Shown here: piece by piece, positions 1-6,005 of the stretch
Numbering within the stretch: the stretch's first letter is position 1
How the letters are laid out: every line of letters begins with the position of its first letter
Source: Armatimonadetes bacterium UBA5419
GTDB lineage: Bacteria; Armatimonadota; UBA10988
Direction of reading: 5' to 3'
Assembly (NCBI GenBank): GCA_002409445.1
Contig: DHNJ01000150.1
Coordinates: forward strand, 16,109-22,148
Length of the DNA stretch: 6,040 nucleotides
The notes under the pieces: model-generated
What the model was told of the DNA's origin: nothing
Seen by the model: the letters and a program-made list of their open reading frames with translations, nothing else
The model's database searches: none
Program-made: the position numbers and the translations under genes

Positions 1-561
1 GGGCTGGTCCACGAGGAGATGCACGGCGCCGACTTCCGGCGCGATGGCGGCGTGTTCGAGGTCGTCCAGCTCTGGGTCAACCTGCCCATCGCCCACAAGA
101 TGACCCCGCCGCGCTACCAGTCGATCACCGCCGACCAGATCCCCGTCGTCGAGTTTGACGAGGGCAAGGTGCAGGCGCGGGTCATCGCCGGCGAGCTGCG
201 CGGCGCGAAGGGGCCGGCCGAGACCTTCTCGCCGATGCTCGTCGCCGAGCTGACGCTGCAGCCCGGCGCGCAGCTGGGCCTCGAGCTGCCCGCGGGCTGG
301 ACGACGCTGCTGGGTGTGCTGCGCGGGCCGGTGCAGCTGTGCGACGGCAAGACCGTCGAGGAGGCCGAGGTCGCCCTGCTGGACCCGACCGGCACCCGCT
401 TCGACCTGGCCGCCGAGCGAGCCAGCCACCTGATCCTGCTCGCCGGCGAGCCGCTGCACGAGCCGATCGCCGGCCGTGGCCCGTTTGTCATGACCACCGA
501 CGACGAGCTGGCGCAGGCCTTCGCCGACTTCCGCGCGGGTAAGATGGGCCGGCTGAGCTAG
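1..561 (+). CDS. Pirin family protein (cupin), C-terminal part; 5' end outside the window
   Basis: The reading frame is open from base 1 to the TAG at 559-561, giving 186 visible residues. The ATG at 19 is internal, because homology continues upstream of it. The visible start, GLVHEEMH, corresponds to the GILHSEMP stretch of human pirin, so His4 and Glu6 match the last two of the four metal ligands (HxE); the other two would lie upstream. QLWVNLP, a KM-PP-YQ stretch, AGEPLHEP, GPFVMTTDDEL and FADFRAGKMG follow in the usual pirin order and end at the expected place. Pirins are metal-binding double-stranded beta-helix cupins; some bacterial members such as YhhW have quercetinase activity and others are proposed redox-sensing regulators. 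The true substrate cannot be read from sequence. Family assignment is secure; only the start is missing. Confidence 0.93.
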   Translation, partial: GLVHEEMHGADFRRDGGVFEVVQLWVNLPIAHKMTPPRYQSITADQIPVVEFDEGKVQARVIAGELRGAKGPAETFSPMLVAELTLQPGAQLGLELPAGWTTLLGVLRGPVQLCDGKTVEEAEVALLDPTGTRFDLAAERASHLILLAGEPLHEPIAGRGPFVMTTDDELAQAFADFRAGKMGRLS

Positions 562-578
562 CCCGTCGCCGGGCTAGC
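557..578 (+). terminator. Hairpin overlapping the pirin stop codon; possible terminator
   Basis: GCTAGCCCG at 557-565 and CGGGCTAGC at 570-578 are perfect reverse complements, forming a 9-bp stem with a 4-nt loop (TCGC). The left arm contains the pirin stop TAG (559-561). No T-run follows (CCAGGTTCAC), so it is not a classical intrinsic terminator. It could pause polymerase, protect the 3' end of the mRNA, or act with Rho. It lies 56 bases before the next start codon. Confidence 0.5.
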
Positions 579-622
579 CCAGGTTCACGAAGTGCTAACA
601 CCGGGCTGCGAAGCTGCGGTGC

Positions 623-628
623 AGGGAG
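623..628 (+). promoter_or_regulatory. Ribosome binding site of the GDPD-domain gene
   Basis: AGGGAG lies 6 nt before the ATG at 635. The same frame has a TAA at 596-598 and no ATG, GTG or TTG between that stop and 635, so this site and the 635 start support each other. Confidence 0.7.
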
Positions 629-634
629 AGACGA

Positions 635-2011
635 ATGCTGACTCTGTTTGTCTTGGCCGGCGTGTTGCTGGCCGCGGAGCCGGCCGCGCCGCTCGCCGGG
701 CAGCCGCTGCTGACGATGACCTTCGACCAGGCCGGCGCGCTGCCCGACGGCTGGACGGCCACGGGCGGCCGCTGGACGATCGCCGACGGCCGGCTGCGGG
801 TTGACGAGGTCAACGGTCTGGCCCAGTTGCTGCTGCCGGTCGCGCCGGTGGCCGACGTGGCGATCGAAGCCGACGTGACCTTCGAGTCGGCGCGCAACGC
901 CGCCCGCTGGCTGGCGCTCACCGGCCGGGTCAACGACCAGTCGGCGACGCTCTTCACCAACCGCTTCAACCGCAGCGCCAACAACGGCCTCGAGATCGCC
1001 CGCGGGCTGGGTGTCGTGCCCGGCTTCCAGTGGCAGGTCCTGCGCACGGCCAGCGCCGCGATCGAAGGCGAGACCGGTGTCAGCCACCACCTCCGCCTCG
1101 AGCTGCGGGGTAACACGGCACGCGCCTTCCTCGACCAGGAGTTGGTCTTCAACCAGCGCCTGCCCGAGGTCGCCTCTGGCCGGGTCGGCATCCTCGTCAG
1201 TGACGTGAGCGCGACCCTGGACAACCTGCGCGTCGAGGCCCTCGAGCCGCTGCCCGCGCCGACGCCGGCCGAACTGCGCGACCTGCGCGTCGTGCCGCTG
1301 GTCGTCGCCCACCGCGGCAACTCGCGGTACGCCCCCGAGAACACCCTGGCCGCCTTCCGCGAGGCCTACGAGGTCGGCGCGGACGTCATCGAGGTCGACG
1401 TCAACCAGACCAGCGACGGCGTCCTGATCGCCCTCCACGACACCACCTTCCAGCGCACCGCAGGCGACCCGCGCAAGCCCTCGGAGGTGACCCTGGCGGA
1501 GGTCCGCCAGTTCGACGCGGGCAGCTGGAAGGACGCTAAATACGCCGGCGAGAAGATCCCGACCATCGCCGAGGTACTCGACCTGGTCGCCGAGACCGGC
1601 GGCGGCGTCATCTTCGACCTCAAGGCGACCGGCCTGACCGACGAACTGGCCGTCCTGGTCGCCGAACGCGGCCTGGAGGACCGGGTCCTGCTCGGCCCCT
1701 GGCAGCTCGAGGAGGCCGCCGACGCGCGGCGCAACTTCCCGACCTCGACGATCATGCTGATCGGCAGTGCGCCAGCCGACGTCGACCACGCCTGGTTCGC
1801 CAACCTGCGCGCCAACGGCGTGACCGGTTTCAACACCAACGCCGGCAGCATCACCGCCGCGTTCATGCGCGGCGCGGCCAGCCGTGGCATGGCCGTCTTC
1901 GCCTGGACCGTGAACGACCCGGCGCGGATGCTCGAACTGCGCGACCTCGGCGTCACCGGCATCGTCACCGACGTGCCGGCGCTGTGCTTGGAGACGGTCA
2001 TCGGGCCGTAG
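635..2011 (+). CDS. Glycerophosphodiester phosphodiesterase with an N-terminal beta-sandwich-like domain, probably exported
   Basis: The protein has 458 residues. GDPD enzymes hydrolyse glycerophosphodiesters to glycerol 3-phosphate and an alcohol, using a TIM barrel with a divalent metal. The GDPD domain spans about 219-455. Visible motifs are HRG at 226-228, APENT at 233-237, the E253-x-D255 metal pair in GADVIEVDV, ALHDTT with the second catalytic His268, FDLK at 327-330, FAWTVND at 422-428 and GIVTDVP at 442-448. The usual metal-ligand Glu of an 'E-x-K' motif is Asp328 here. Residues about 24-203 form a separate beta-rich domain (TFDQAGALPDGW, LRLELRGNTARAF, LDNLRVE) that resembles concanavalin-like or DUF1080-type sandwiches and may bind a glycan or surface; this is inferred from pattern only. 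A short hydrophobic N-terminus (LTLFVLAGVLLAA) looks like a signal peptide but lacks a positive n-region. The single good start is 635. The gene is convergent with the pilin-like gene. GDPD identity is secure; export and N-domain function are tentative. Confidence 0.9.
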   Translation: MLTLFVLAGVLLAAEPAAPLAGQPLLTMTFDQAGALPDGWTATGGRWTIADGRLRVDEVNGLAQLLLPVAPVADVAIEADVTFESARNAARWLALTGRVNDQSATLFTNRFNRSANNGLEIARGLGVVPGFQWQVLRTASAAIEGETGVSHHLRLELRGNTARAFLDQELVFNQRLPEVASGRVGILVSDVSATLDNLRVEALEPLPAPTPAELRDLRVVPLVVAHRGNSRYAPENTLAAFREAYEVGADVIEVDVNQTSDGVLIALHDTTFQRTAGDPRKPSEVTLAEVRQFDAGSWKDAKYAGEKIPTIAEVLDLVAETGGGVIFDLKATGLTDELAVLVAERGLEDRVLLGPWQLEEAADARRNFPTSTIMLIGSAPADVDHAWFANLRANGVTGFNTNAGSITAAFMRGAASRGMAVFAWTVNDPARMLELRDLGVTGIVTDVPALCLETVIGP

Positions 2012-2047
2012 TTTCGCCGCGGCGTGGCCACTGTTCGGTCACATGCA

Positions 2048-2078
2048 GACGGCGGCCCCCGGTGTGGGGGCCGCCGTC
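2048..2078. terminator. Strong hairpin between convergent genes; probable bidirectional terminator
   Basis: GACGGCGGCCCCC at 2048-2060 and GGGGGCCGCCGTC at 2066-2078 are perfect reverse complements: a 13-bp, almost all G/C stem with a 5-nt loop (GGTGT). It starts 36 nt after the GDPD stop on the plus strand and 33 nt after the pilin stop on the minus strand, nearly centred between them. Neither side has a long U-run (GTCGTTAG follows on plus), which is common for terminators in high-GC genomes. Confidence 0.8.
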
Positions 2079-2102
2079 GTCGTTAGTACGGCGCTCGAGC
2101 TG

Positions 2103-2123
2103 CCGCTGGGGCTAGCCCAGCGG
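2103..2123 (-). other. Hairpin containing the pilin stop codon in its loop
   Basis: CCGCTGGG at 2103-2110 and CCCAGCGG at 2116-2123 form a perfect 8-bp stem with a 5-nt loop at 2111-2115. On the minus strand the TAG stop of the pilin-like gene (2112-2114) sits in the loop. There is no T-run after it. It may stabilise the 3' end of the mRNA or add to termination together with the larger hairpin at 2048-2078. It could also be partly chance in GC-rich coding sequence. Confidence 0.4.
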
Positions 2124-2732
2124 TGTGTTCGGGTCGGGATTCCAGCGGTTCTTGCCCCAGTTGTTCTTGTGCTGCCACTTGGCGTGCCCGTCGCAGTAGA
2201 TGAAGTTGGCGCCGTCATGATGGCGGTCGGCGGTGCGCAGTTGCGTGCCGTAGTACTCGTACGCCGAGGTCGCGTCGCACCAGTTGCCTTCGAAGAAGAT
2301 GAGGGTGATAGCCGGTTCAATGACCGCGGCCATCGACTTGGCCTGCCCCACGGTCCCGTACCCGCCAACCACGTGCGCGTTAGCCCCGTAGCTGAGCCGG
2401 CGGTTGGTCCCCGTTAGGTCAAGCGCGTTGAAGTTGTAGAAGCCGGACGGGCACACGTACATCGGCCAGCTCTTGATGTAGGGCTCTAGCTTGCCCAGGC
2501 AGAACGGCGGGTACCAGCCCGGCCCGCTCCACACGTCAGGGTAGGTTTCGTCGTAGTCCTGCGCGTACTGCATCGTCGCCAAGCCGAGCTGCTTCATGTT
2601 GCTGAGGCAACTCGTGGCCCTGGCCTTGTCTCGCGCTTTGGCGAAGACGGGGAACAAGATGGCCGCCAAGATCGCGATGATCGCGATCACGACCAGCAAC
2701 TCGATGAGCGTGAAGCCTCTGGTGCGCTTCAT
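2112..2732 (-). CDS. Type IV pilin-like / pseudopilin prepilin with H-X9-DG C-terminal element
   Basis: The protein has 206 residues. The class III signal is textbook: a short basic leader MKRTRG, predicted cleavage after Gly6, N-methylated Phe7, and Glu11 at mature position +5, followed by a hydrophobic helix to about residue 29 (LIELLVVIAIIAILAAILFPVF). A prepilin peptidase would process it, and it would sit in the inner membrane or be assembled into a pseudopilus or pilus-like structure. FAKARDKAR, SCLSNMKQLG and YAQDYDE (30-62) are typical of the large prepilin paralogue families of Armatimonadota and relatives. His171, nine residues, then Asp181-Gly182 forms the H-X9-DG element found in DUF1559-like prepilins. 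The globular part has Cys at 42, 78, 94, 152 and 180. No assembly ATPase, platform protein or peptidase gene is nearby, so this looks like an orphan family member. A consensus Shine-Dalgarno fixes the start. The specific role is unknown. Confidence 0.92.
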   Translation of the reverse strand: MKRTRGFTLIELLVVIAIIAILAAILFPVFAKARDKARATSCLSNMKQLGLATMQYAQDYDETYPDVWSGPGWYPPFCLGKLEPYIKSWPMYVCPSGFYNFNALDLTGTNRRLSYGANAHVVGGYGTVGQAKSMAAVIEPAITLIFFEGNWCDATSAYEYYGTQLRTADRHHDGANFIYCDGHAKWQHKNNWGKNRWNPDPNTPLG

Positions 2733-2737
2733 AGTGA

Positions 2738-2743
2738 ACCTCC
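2738..2743 (-). promoter_or_regulatory. Consensus Shine-Dalgarno of the pilin-like gene
   Basis: On the minus strand, GGAGGT is followed 5 nt later by the ATG at 2732. This is the strongest ribosome binding site in the window and suggests high translation. Confidence 0.85.
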
Positions 2744-2780
2744 GTAGTTAGGCGTGCCCGGATGATATCGGGCTATCGTG

Positions 2781-2809
2781 ATTGTGCCTGACGCAGCGAG
2801 GCATGTAAA
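2781..2809 (-). promoter_or_regulatory. Candidate sigma70-type promoter for the pilin-like gene
   Basis: On the minus strand, TTTACA (2804-2809, 5 of 6 matches to TTGACA) is separated by exactly 17 nt from CACAAT (2781-2786, 4 of 6 matches to TATAAT). Transcription would begin near 2774, giving a leader of about 40 nt that contains the GGAGGT site. The match is seen in sequence; activity is inferred, and promoter consensus in this lineage is not known to me. Confidence 0.5.
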
Positions 2810-3006
2810 GCGAATTGCCGTCATGCCAACCGGCCGGCGCTAGCTAACACCCAACGAAGGCTAAGGTGAGGACGAGCGGCCGCCATAGTGCCGGGTCTAA
2901 TTTAAGGTTTACGGCCCAGAGCAGACGGACAGCGCCAAGGCCTCCGACAGACTTACCGTCGTACGGCCAAGCCCCCAAGAGGCAAACCTAGCTGACGACG
3001 GCTCGG

Positions 3007-4479
3007 CTAGACCGTCGCCCGCCGCGCGTTGCCCGCGGCGACCCAGGCGCGCAGGGCGTCGATCTCTTGCTGCCGCGAGACCGAGAGCGGCACGGTCTCG
3101 GCCAGGGCACGGGCGATGTCGGCGGTGGTGAACTCGCGCTGCGCCTCGTAGCCGGCGTACATTGCGTCGATCACGGCCTGCTCCAGCTCGGCGCCGCTGT
3201 AGCCCTCGCTCGCCGCGGCCAGCGCCGGCAAGTCGAACTCGCGCAGCCGGTGCGGCCGGCGGCGGGTCAGGTGGACCTCGAGGATCGCCTCGCGCTCGGC
3301 GGTGGTCGGCAGGTCGATGAAGAAGATCTCGTCGAAGCGGCCCTTGCGCAGCAGCTCGGGCGGCAGCTGCTCGATGTTGTTGGCCGTGGCGACGACGAAG
3401 ACCGAGCTGGTCTTCTCCTGCAGCCAAGTCAGGATCGTGCCGAAGACCCGCGCGCTGGTCCCGCTGTCGCCGGTGTAGCCGCTGCTGACGCCGCGGAAGG
3501 CCTTGTCGATCTCGTCGATCCAGAGCACCGCCGGCGCCATCGCCTCGGCTACGCGAATCATCTCGCGCGCCCGCCCCTCGCTCTCGCCGACCAGGCTACC
3601 CATTAGCCGCCCGACATCCAGCCGCAGCAGTGGCACGCGCAGCAAGTTGGCCGTAGCCTTCGCCGAGAGCGACTTGCCCGTGCCCTGGATGCCAGCCAGC
3701 AGCAGCCCGCGCGGCGCCGGCAGCCCGTAGCGCCGGGCCCGTTCGGTGAACGCCAGCGCGCGGCGCTCCAGCCAAGCCTTCAGCCCGTCCAACCCACCGA
3801 TCGACTCCAGCCCCTCGCTCGGATCGAGGAACTCGAGGACCTCCGTGCGCCGGATGGCCTGCTCCTTCTCGGCCAGCACACGGTCGATCGCCCGCTCGTC
3901 CAGCGTCCCGTCCGCCGCCAGCGCCAGCCGCAGCACCTGCCCGATGCGCACCAGGCTCATGCCCATGCAGGCCTGCAGCAGCGCCTCGCGCGTGCCCGGC
4001 TCCAGGTGCTCGACAAAGGCGCCCAGCAGCTGGTCAAAGTGCGCCCCGACGACCTCCGCGCTGGGCAACGGGTAGTCGAGGACGGTCACCTCATCGGTCA
4101 GCGTCGGCGGCACGTCGAGCACCGCGCCGAGCAGGATGATCGTCTGCCGCCGGCCGCGCAGCTCGTGGGCCAGGTTGCGCAGGGCGCGGGTGACCTGGGG
4201 GTCGCGGAGGAACGGGTGGAAGTCGCGGAGGATGAACAGCGCCGGCTCGTCGACCGGCTGCGCGGCGATGAACTCGAGCGCGGGCAGCGGCAGCCGCCGG
4301 TGCGCCTCCTCGCCGCCAAACCCGTCCGCGCAGTCCCAGGCCCAGACCGTCCAGGCCGGCTGCAGCGCCGCCGCCACCGCCCGCAAGTCCTCCTCCGCGC
4401 GCTCCTCCTCCGCCGTCGGCAGCCAGAGCAGCGGGTAGCGCGCGCGCAGGTGCAGGTCGAGCTGGTGGCGGGGGTTCAT
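3007..4479 (-). CDS. Ycf46-like AAA+ ATPase
   Basis: The protein has 490 residues, close to the roughly 500 usual for Ycf46. The C-terminal AAA+ module runs from about 220 to 465. Walker A is GIQGTGKS (263-270), Walker B is VLWIDEID (318-325, with D322 and E323), sensor 1 is ATANN (364-368), the second region of homology is ELLRKGRFD (375-383) with candidate arginine fingers R378 and R381, and SGAELEQA (428-435) occupies the sensor-2 helix. All residues needed for ATP binding, hydrolysis and ring formation look intact. The N-terminal about 210 residues start with LRARYPLLWLPTAEEERAEE and contain ALFILRDFHPFL and VTVLDYPLPS, which I recognise from Ycf46. It resembles a degenerate P-loop domain without Walker A. 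In cyanobacteria the homologue Slr0374 has been linked to CO2-uptake regulation; elsewhere the substrate is unknown. It is probably cytoplasmic. It follows proS by 7 nt with no visible Shine-Dalgarno, so coupled translation is likely. Confidence 0.88.
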   Translation of the reverse strand: MNPRHQLDLHLRARYPLLWLPTAEEERAEEDLRAVAAALQPAWTVWAWDCADGFGGEEAHRRLPLPALEFIAAQPVDEPALFILRDFHPFLRDPQVTRALRNLAHELRGRRQTIILLGAVLDVPPTLTDEVTVLDYPLPSAEVVGAHFDQLLGAFVEHLEPGTREALLQACMGMSLVRIGQVLRLALAADGTLDERAIDRVLAEKEQAIRRTEVLEFLDPSEGLESIGGLDGLKAWLERRALAFTERARRYGLPAPRGLLLAGIQGTGKSLSAKATANLLRVPLLRLDVGRLMGSLVGESEGRAREMIRVAEAMAPAVLWIDEIDKAFRGVSSGYTGDSGTSARVFGTILTWLQEKTSSVFVVATANNIEQLPPELLRKGRFDEIFFIDLPTTAEREAILEVHLTRRRPHRLREFDLPALAAASEGYSGAELEQAVIDAMYAGYEAQREFTTADIARALAETVPLSVSRQQEIDALRAWVAAGNARRATV

Positions 4480-4486
4480 CGGCGGC

Positions 4487-5974
4487 TTAGTAGGCCCGCG
4501 CGAACGTCACCCGCCGGGCGGACGGCGCGCCGGTGACTATGCAGGTGCCCGGCTCGTCGTCCTCGGCCTCGGTGATCACCCGCACCGTCGCGCCGGTCTC
4601 CTCCTGGATGCGCTTCTCGGTCTCGGTCGTCCCGTCCCAATGCGCGCGCAGGAAGCCGGCGCCGCCCTCCTCGCCCAGCACGTCTCGGAACTCGTCGTAG
4701 CTGTCGACATCGCGCGTGTTCTCCGCGCGGAAGGCCACGGCGCGCGCGAACAGGCCGGCCTGCACCTCGTCCAGCAGCGCGCTGACACAGGTGGCCAGGT
4801 CGGCGCCGAGCGGCAGCGTGCTCTTCTCGCCGCTGTCGCGCCGGGCGACGGTGACATGGCCGGCCTCGAGGTCGCGGCGGCCCAGCTCGAGCCGCAGCGG
4901 CACGCCGCGCAGCTCGTGCTCGGCATACTTGAAGCCGGGCGACGTGCGCGGGTCGGCGTCGACCTTGACGCCCAGATGCTTCAGCTCGGCAGCCATCTGC
5001 TCGACCACCGGCATGACCACCGCGCGGTCCTCGTCCTTGCGGGCGATGGGCACGATGACGACCTTCGTCCGCGCCAGCTTCGGCGGCAGGACCAGGCCGC
5101 GGTCGTCCGAGTGAGCCATGATCAGCGCGCCGATCAGCCGCGTGCTAACGCCCCACGACGTCGCGTAGACGTAGTCGCGCTGGTTGTCCTCGGTCTGGAA
5201 CGTGACGTCGAAGGCGCGCGCGAAGTTCTGGCCCAGGTAGTGGCTCGTGCCCGCCTGAATCGCGCGCTTGTCCTGGGTCAGCGCCTCGATGCAGTAGGTC
5301 CGCACGGCGCCGGCGAACTTCTCGGCCTCCGACTTGTAGCCGGTCAGCACCGGCACCGCCATCCACTCCTCGGCGAAGCGGCGGTAGACCTCGAGCATCG
5401 TCTCGGCCTCGGTCACGGCCTCGTCGGCGGTGGCGTGCGCAGTGTGGCCCTCCTGCCAGAGGAACTCGCGCGTGCGCAGGAAGAGCCGCGTGCGCATCTC
5501 CCAGCGCACGACGTTGGCCCACTGGTTGATCAGGATCGGCAGGTCGCGGTACGACTGGATCCACTGGCCGTACATGTGCCAGATGATCGTCTCGGAAGTC
5601 GGTCGCAGGATCAGCGGCGCGTCGAGCTGCCCCTTCGGCTTCAGCCCGCCCTCGCCGTCCGGCTCGAGCCCCGAGTGCGTGACCACGCCGCACTCCATGG
5701 CGAAACCCTCGACATGCTCTGCCTCGCGCGCGAGGAACTCGACGGGAATGAACATCGGGAAATAGGCGTTCTCGTGGCCCGTCTCGCGGAACATGCCGTC
5801 CAGCGCATCGCGCATGTTCTCCCACAGCGCATAGCCGTTCGGCCGAATGACCATGCACCCAGGCACCGGGCTGTAATCAGCCAGCTCGGCGCGCTGGACC
5901 AGGTCGGTATACCAGCGGCTATAGTCCTCGGCTCGGGGGCAAATCGCCTTCTCGTCACGCTTCTGTTGGGCCAT
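4487..5974 (-). CDS. proS: Proline--tRNA ligase, type 3 (archaeal/eukaryotic-like)
   Basis: ProRS charges tRNA-Pro with proline in the cytoplasm. From the ATG at 5974 the protein has 495 residues, normal for type 3, which lacks the large editing insertion of the common bacterial ~570-residue enzyme. Class II motifs are visible: RPTSE at 124-128, motif 2 (RTREFLWQEGHTAH, 167-180), and motif 3 (GVSTRLIGALIMAHSDDRG, 275-293). The anticodon-binding domain spans about 300-405. The type-3 C-terminal domain follows and ends in the characteristic terminal tyrosine (FARAY). In that domain the four zinc-ligand cysteines of enzymes such as Thermus ProRS are reduced to one, Cys478; the segment reads WDGTTETE and later TCIVTG. 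A TTG at 5989 is in frame, but GAAGGA lies 5 nt before the 5974 ATG and directly abuts the ATG at 5980, so 5974 is preferred. It is the first gene of a two-gene unit with the AAA+ ATPase. Identity is secure. Confidence 0.96.
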   Translation of the reverse strand: MAQQKRDEKAICPRAEDYSRWYTDLVQRAELADYSPVPGCMVIRPNGYALWENMRDALDGMFRETGHENAYFPMFIPVEFLAREAEHVEGFAMECGVVTHSGLEPDGEGGLKPKGQLDAPLILRPTSETIIWHMYGQWIQSYRDLPILINQWANVVRWEMRTRLFLRTREFLWQEGHTAHATADEAVTEAETMLEVYRRFAEEWMAVPVLTGYKSEAEKFAGAVRTYCIEALTQDKRAIQAGTSHYLGQNFARAFDVTFQTEDNQRDYVYATSWGVSTRLIGALIMAHSDDRGLVLPPKLARTKVVIVPIARKDEDRAVVMPVVEQMAAELKHLGVKVDADPRTSPGFKYAEHELRGVPLRLELGRRDLEAGHVTVARRDSGEKSTLPLGADLATCVSALLDEVQAGLFARAVAFRAENTRDVDSYDEFRDVLGEEGGAGFLRAHWDGTTETEKRIQEETGATVRVITEAEDDEPGTCIVTGAPSARRVTFARAY

Positions 5975-5979
5975 GATCA

Positions 5980-5985
5980 TCCTTC
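5980..5985 (-). promoter_or_regulatory. Ribosome binding site that decides the proS start
   Basis: On the minus strand GAAGGA occupies 5985-5980, 5 nt upstream of the ATG at 5974. The alternative in-frame starts, ATG at 5980 and TTG at 5989, overlap this motif or lie upstream of it and so cannot use it. The 5974 start gives MAQQKRDEKAICPRAEDYSRWY, a normal type-3 ProRS beginning. Confidence 0.7.
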
Positions 5986-5995
5986 GCAACTAGCT

Positions 5996-6001
5996 ATTGT
6001 A
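5996..6001 (-). promoter_or_regulatory. Candidate -10 box for proS
   Basis: On the minus strand TACAAT (5 of 6 matches to TATAAT) lies 21 nt upstream of the 5974 ATG, giving a short leader of about 15 nt. No convincing -35 is seen at 16-18 nt spacing (TACGAG is the best at 17), so activity would need an activator or a different sigma-factor preference. Confidence 0.35.
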
Positions 6002-6005
6002 GCCC

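Larger units (their letters stand above)
2733..3006. other. 274-bp intergenic region between the AAA+ gene and the pilin-like gene
   Basis: This is the longest stretch without a gene, and parts of it are clearly less GC-rich than the flanking genes (for example TCTAATTTAAGGTTTA at 2895-2910). The pilin-proximal end holds the Shine-Dalgarno and the candidate promoter. The rest (about 2815-3006) has no supportable ORF, tRNA, known riboswitch core or strong U-tailed terminator. Small palindromes are present (CCGGCCGG at 2830-2837, GCGGCCGC at 2876-2883) but could be chance. Confidence 0.6.

Noticed and set aside
488..1789. 433-codon antisense ORF over the GDPD gene
   Set aside because: It lies opposite a gene with clear GDPD motifs, its translation is low-complexity Arg/Gly/Ala/Val/Asp-rich sequence, and no family motif is seen. 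Long antisense frames are expected when codon third positions are mostly G or C.
2762..2767. Alternative -10 (TATCAT on the minus strand) for the pilin-like gene
   Set aside because: It matches 5 of 6 consensus bases but has no -35-like hexamer at 15-18 nt, whereas TTTACA-17-CACAAT has both elements.
2876..2883. GCGGCCGC palindrome, and CCGGCCGG at 2830-2837
   Set aside because: Short all-G/C palindromes are frequent by chance in such DNA, and no flanking promoter architecture makes them likely operators.
2821..2886. 21-codon minus-strand ORF (MAARPHLSLRW-like) in the intergenic region
   Set aside because: No Shine-Dalgarno precedes it, it is very short, and nothing supports coding.
2909..3427. 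172-codon minus-strand ORF running past the end of the AAA+ gene, possible frameshifted extension
   Set aside because: Its overlapping part is Arg/Ala/Gly-rich out-of-frame sequence, while the AAA+ frame keeps family motifs through the sensor-2 region and ends at a normal length.
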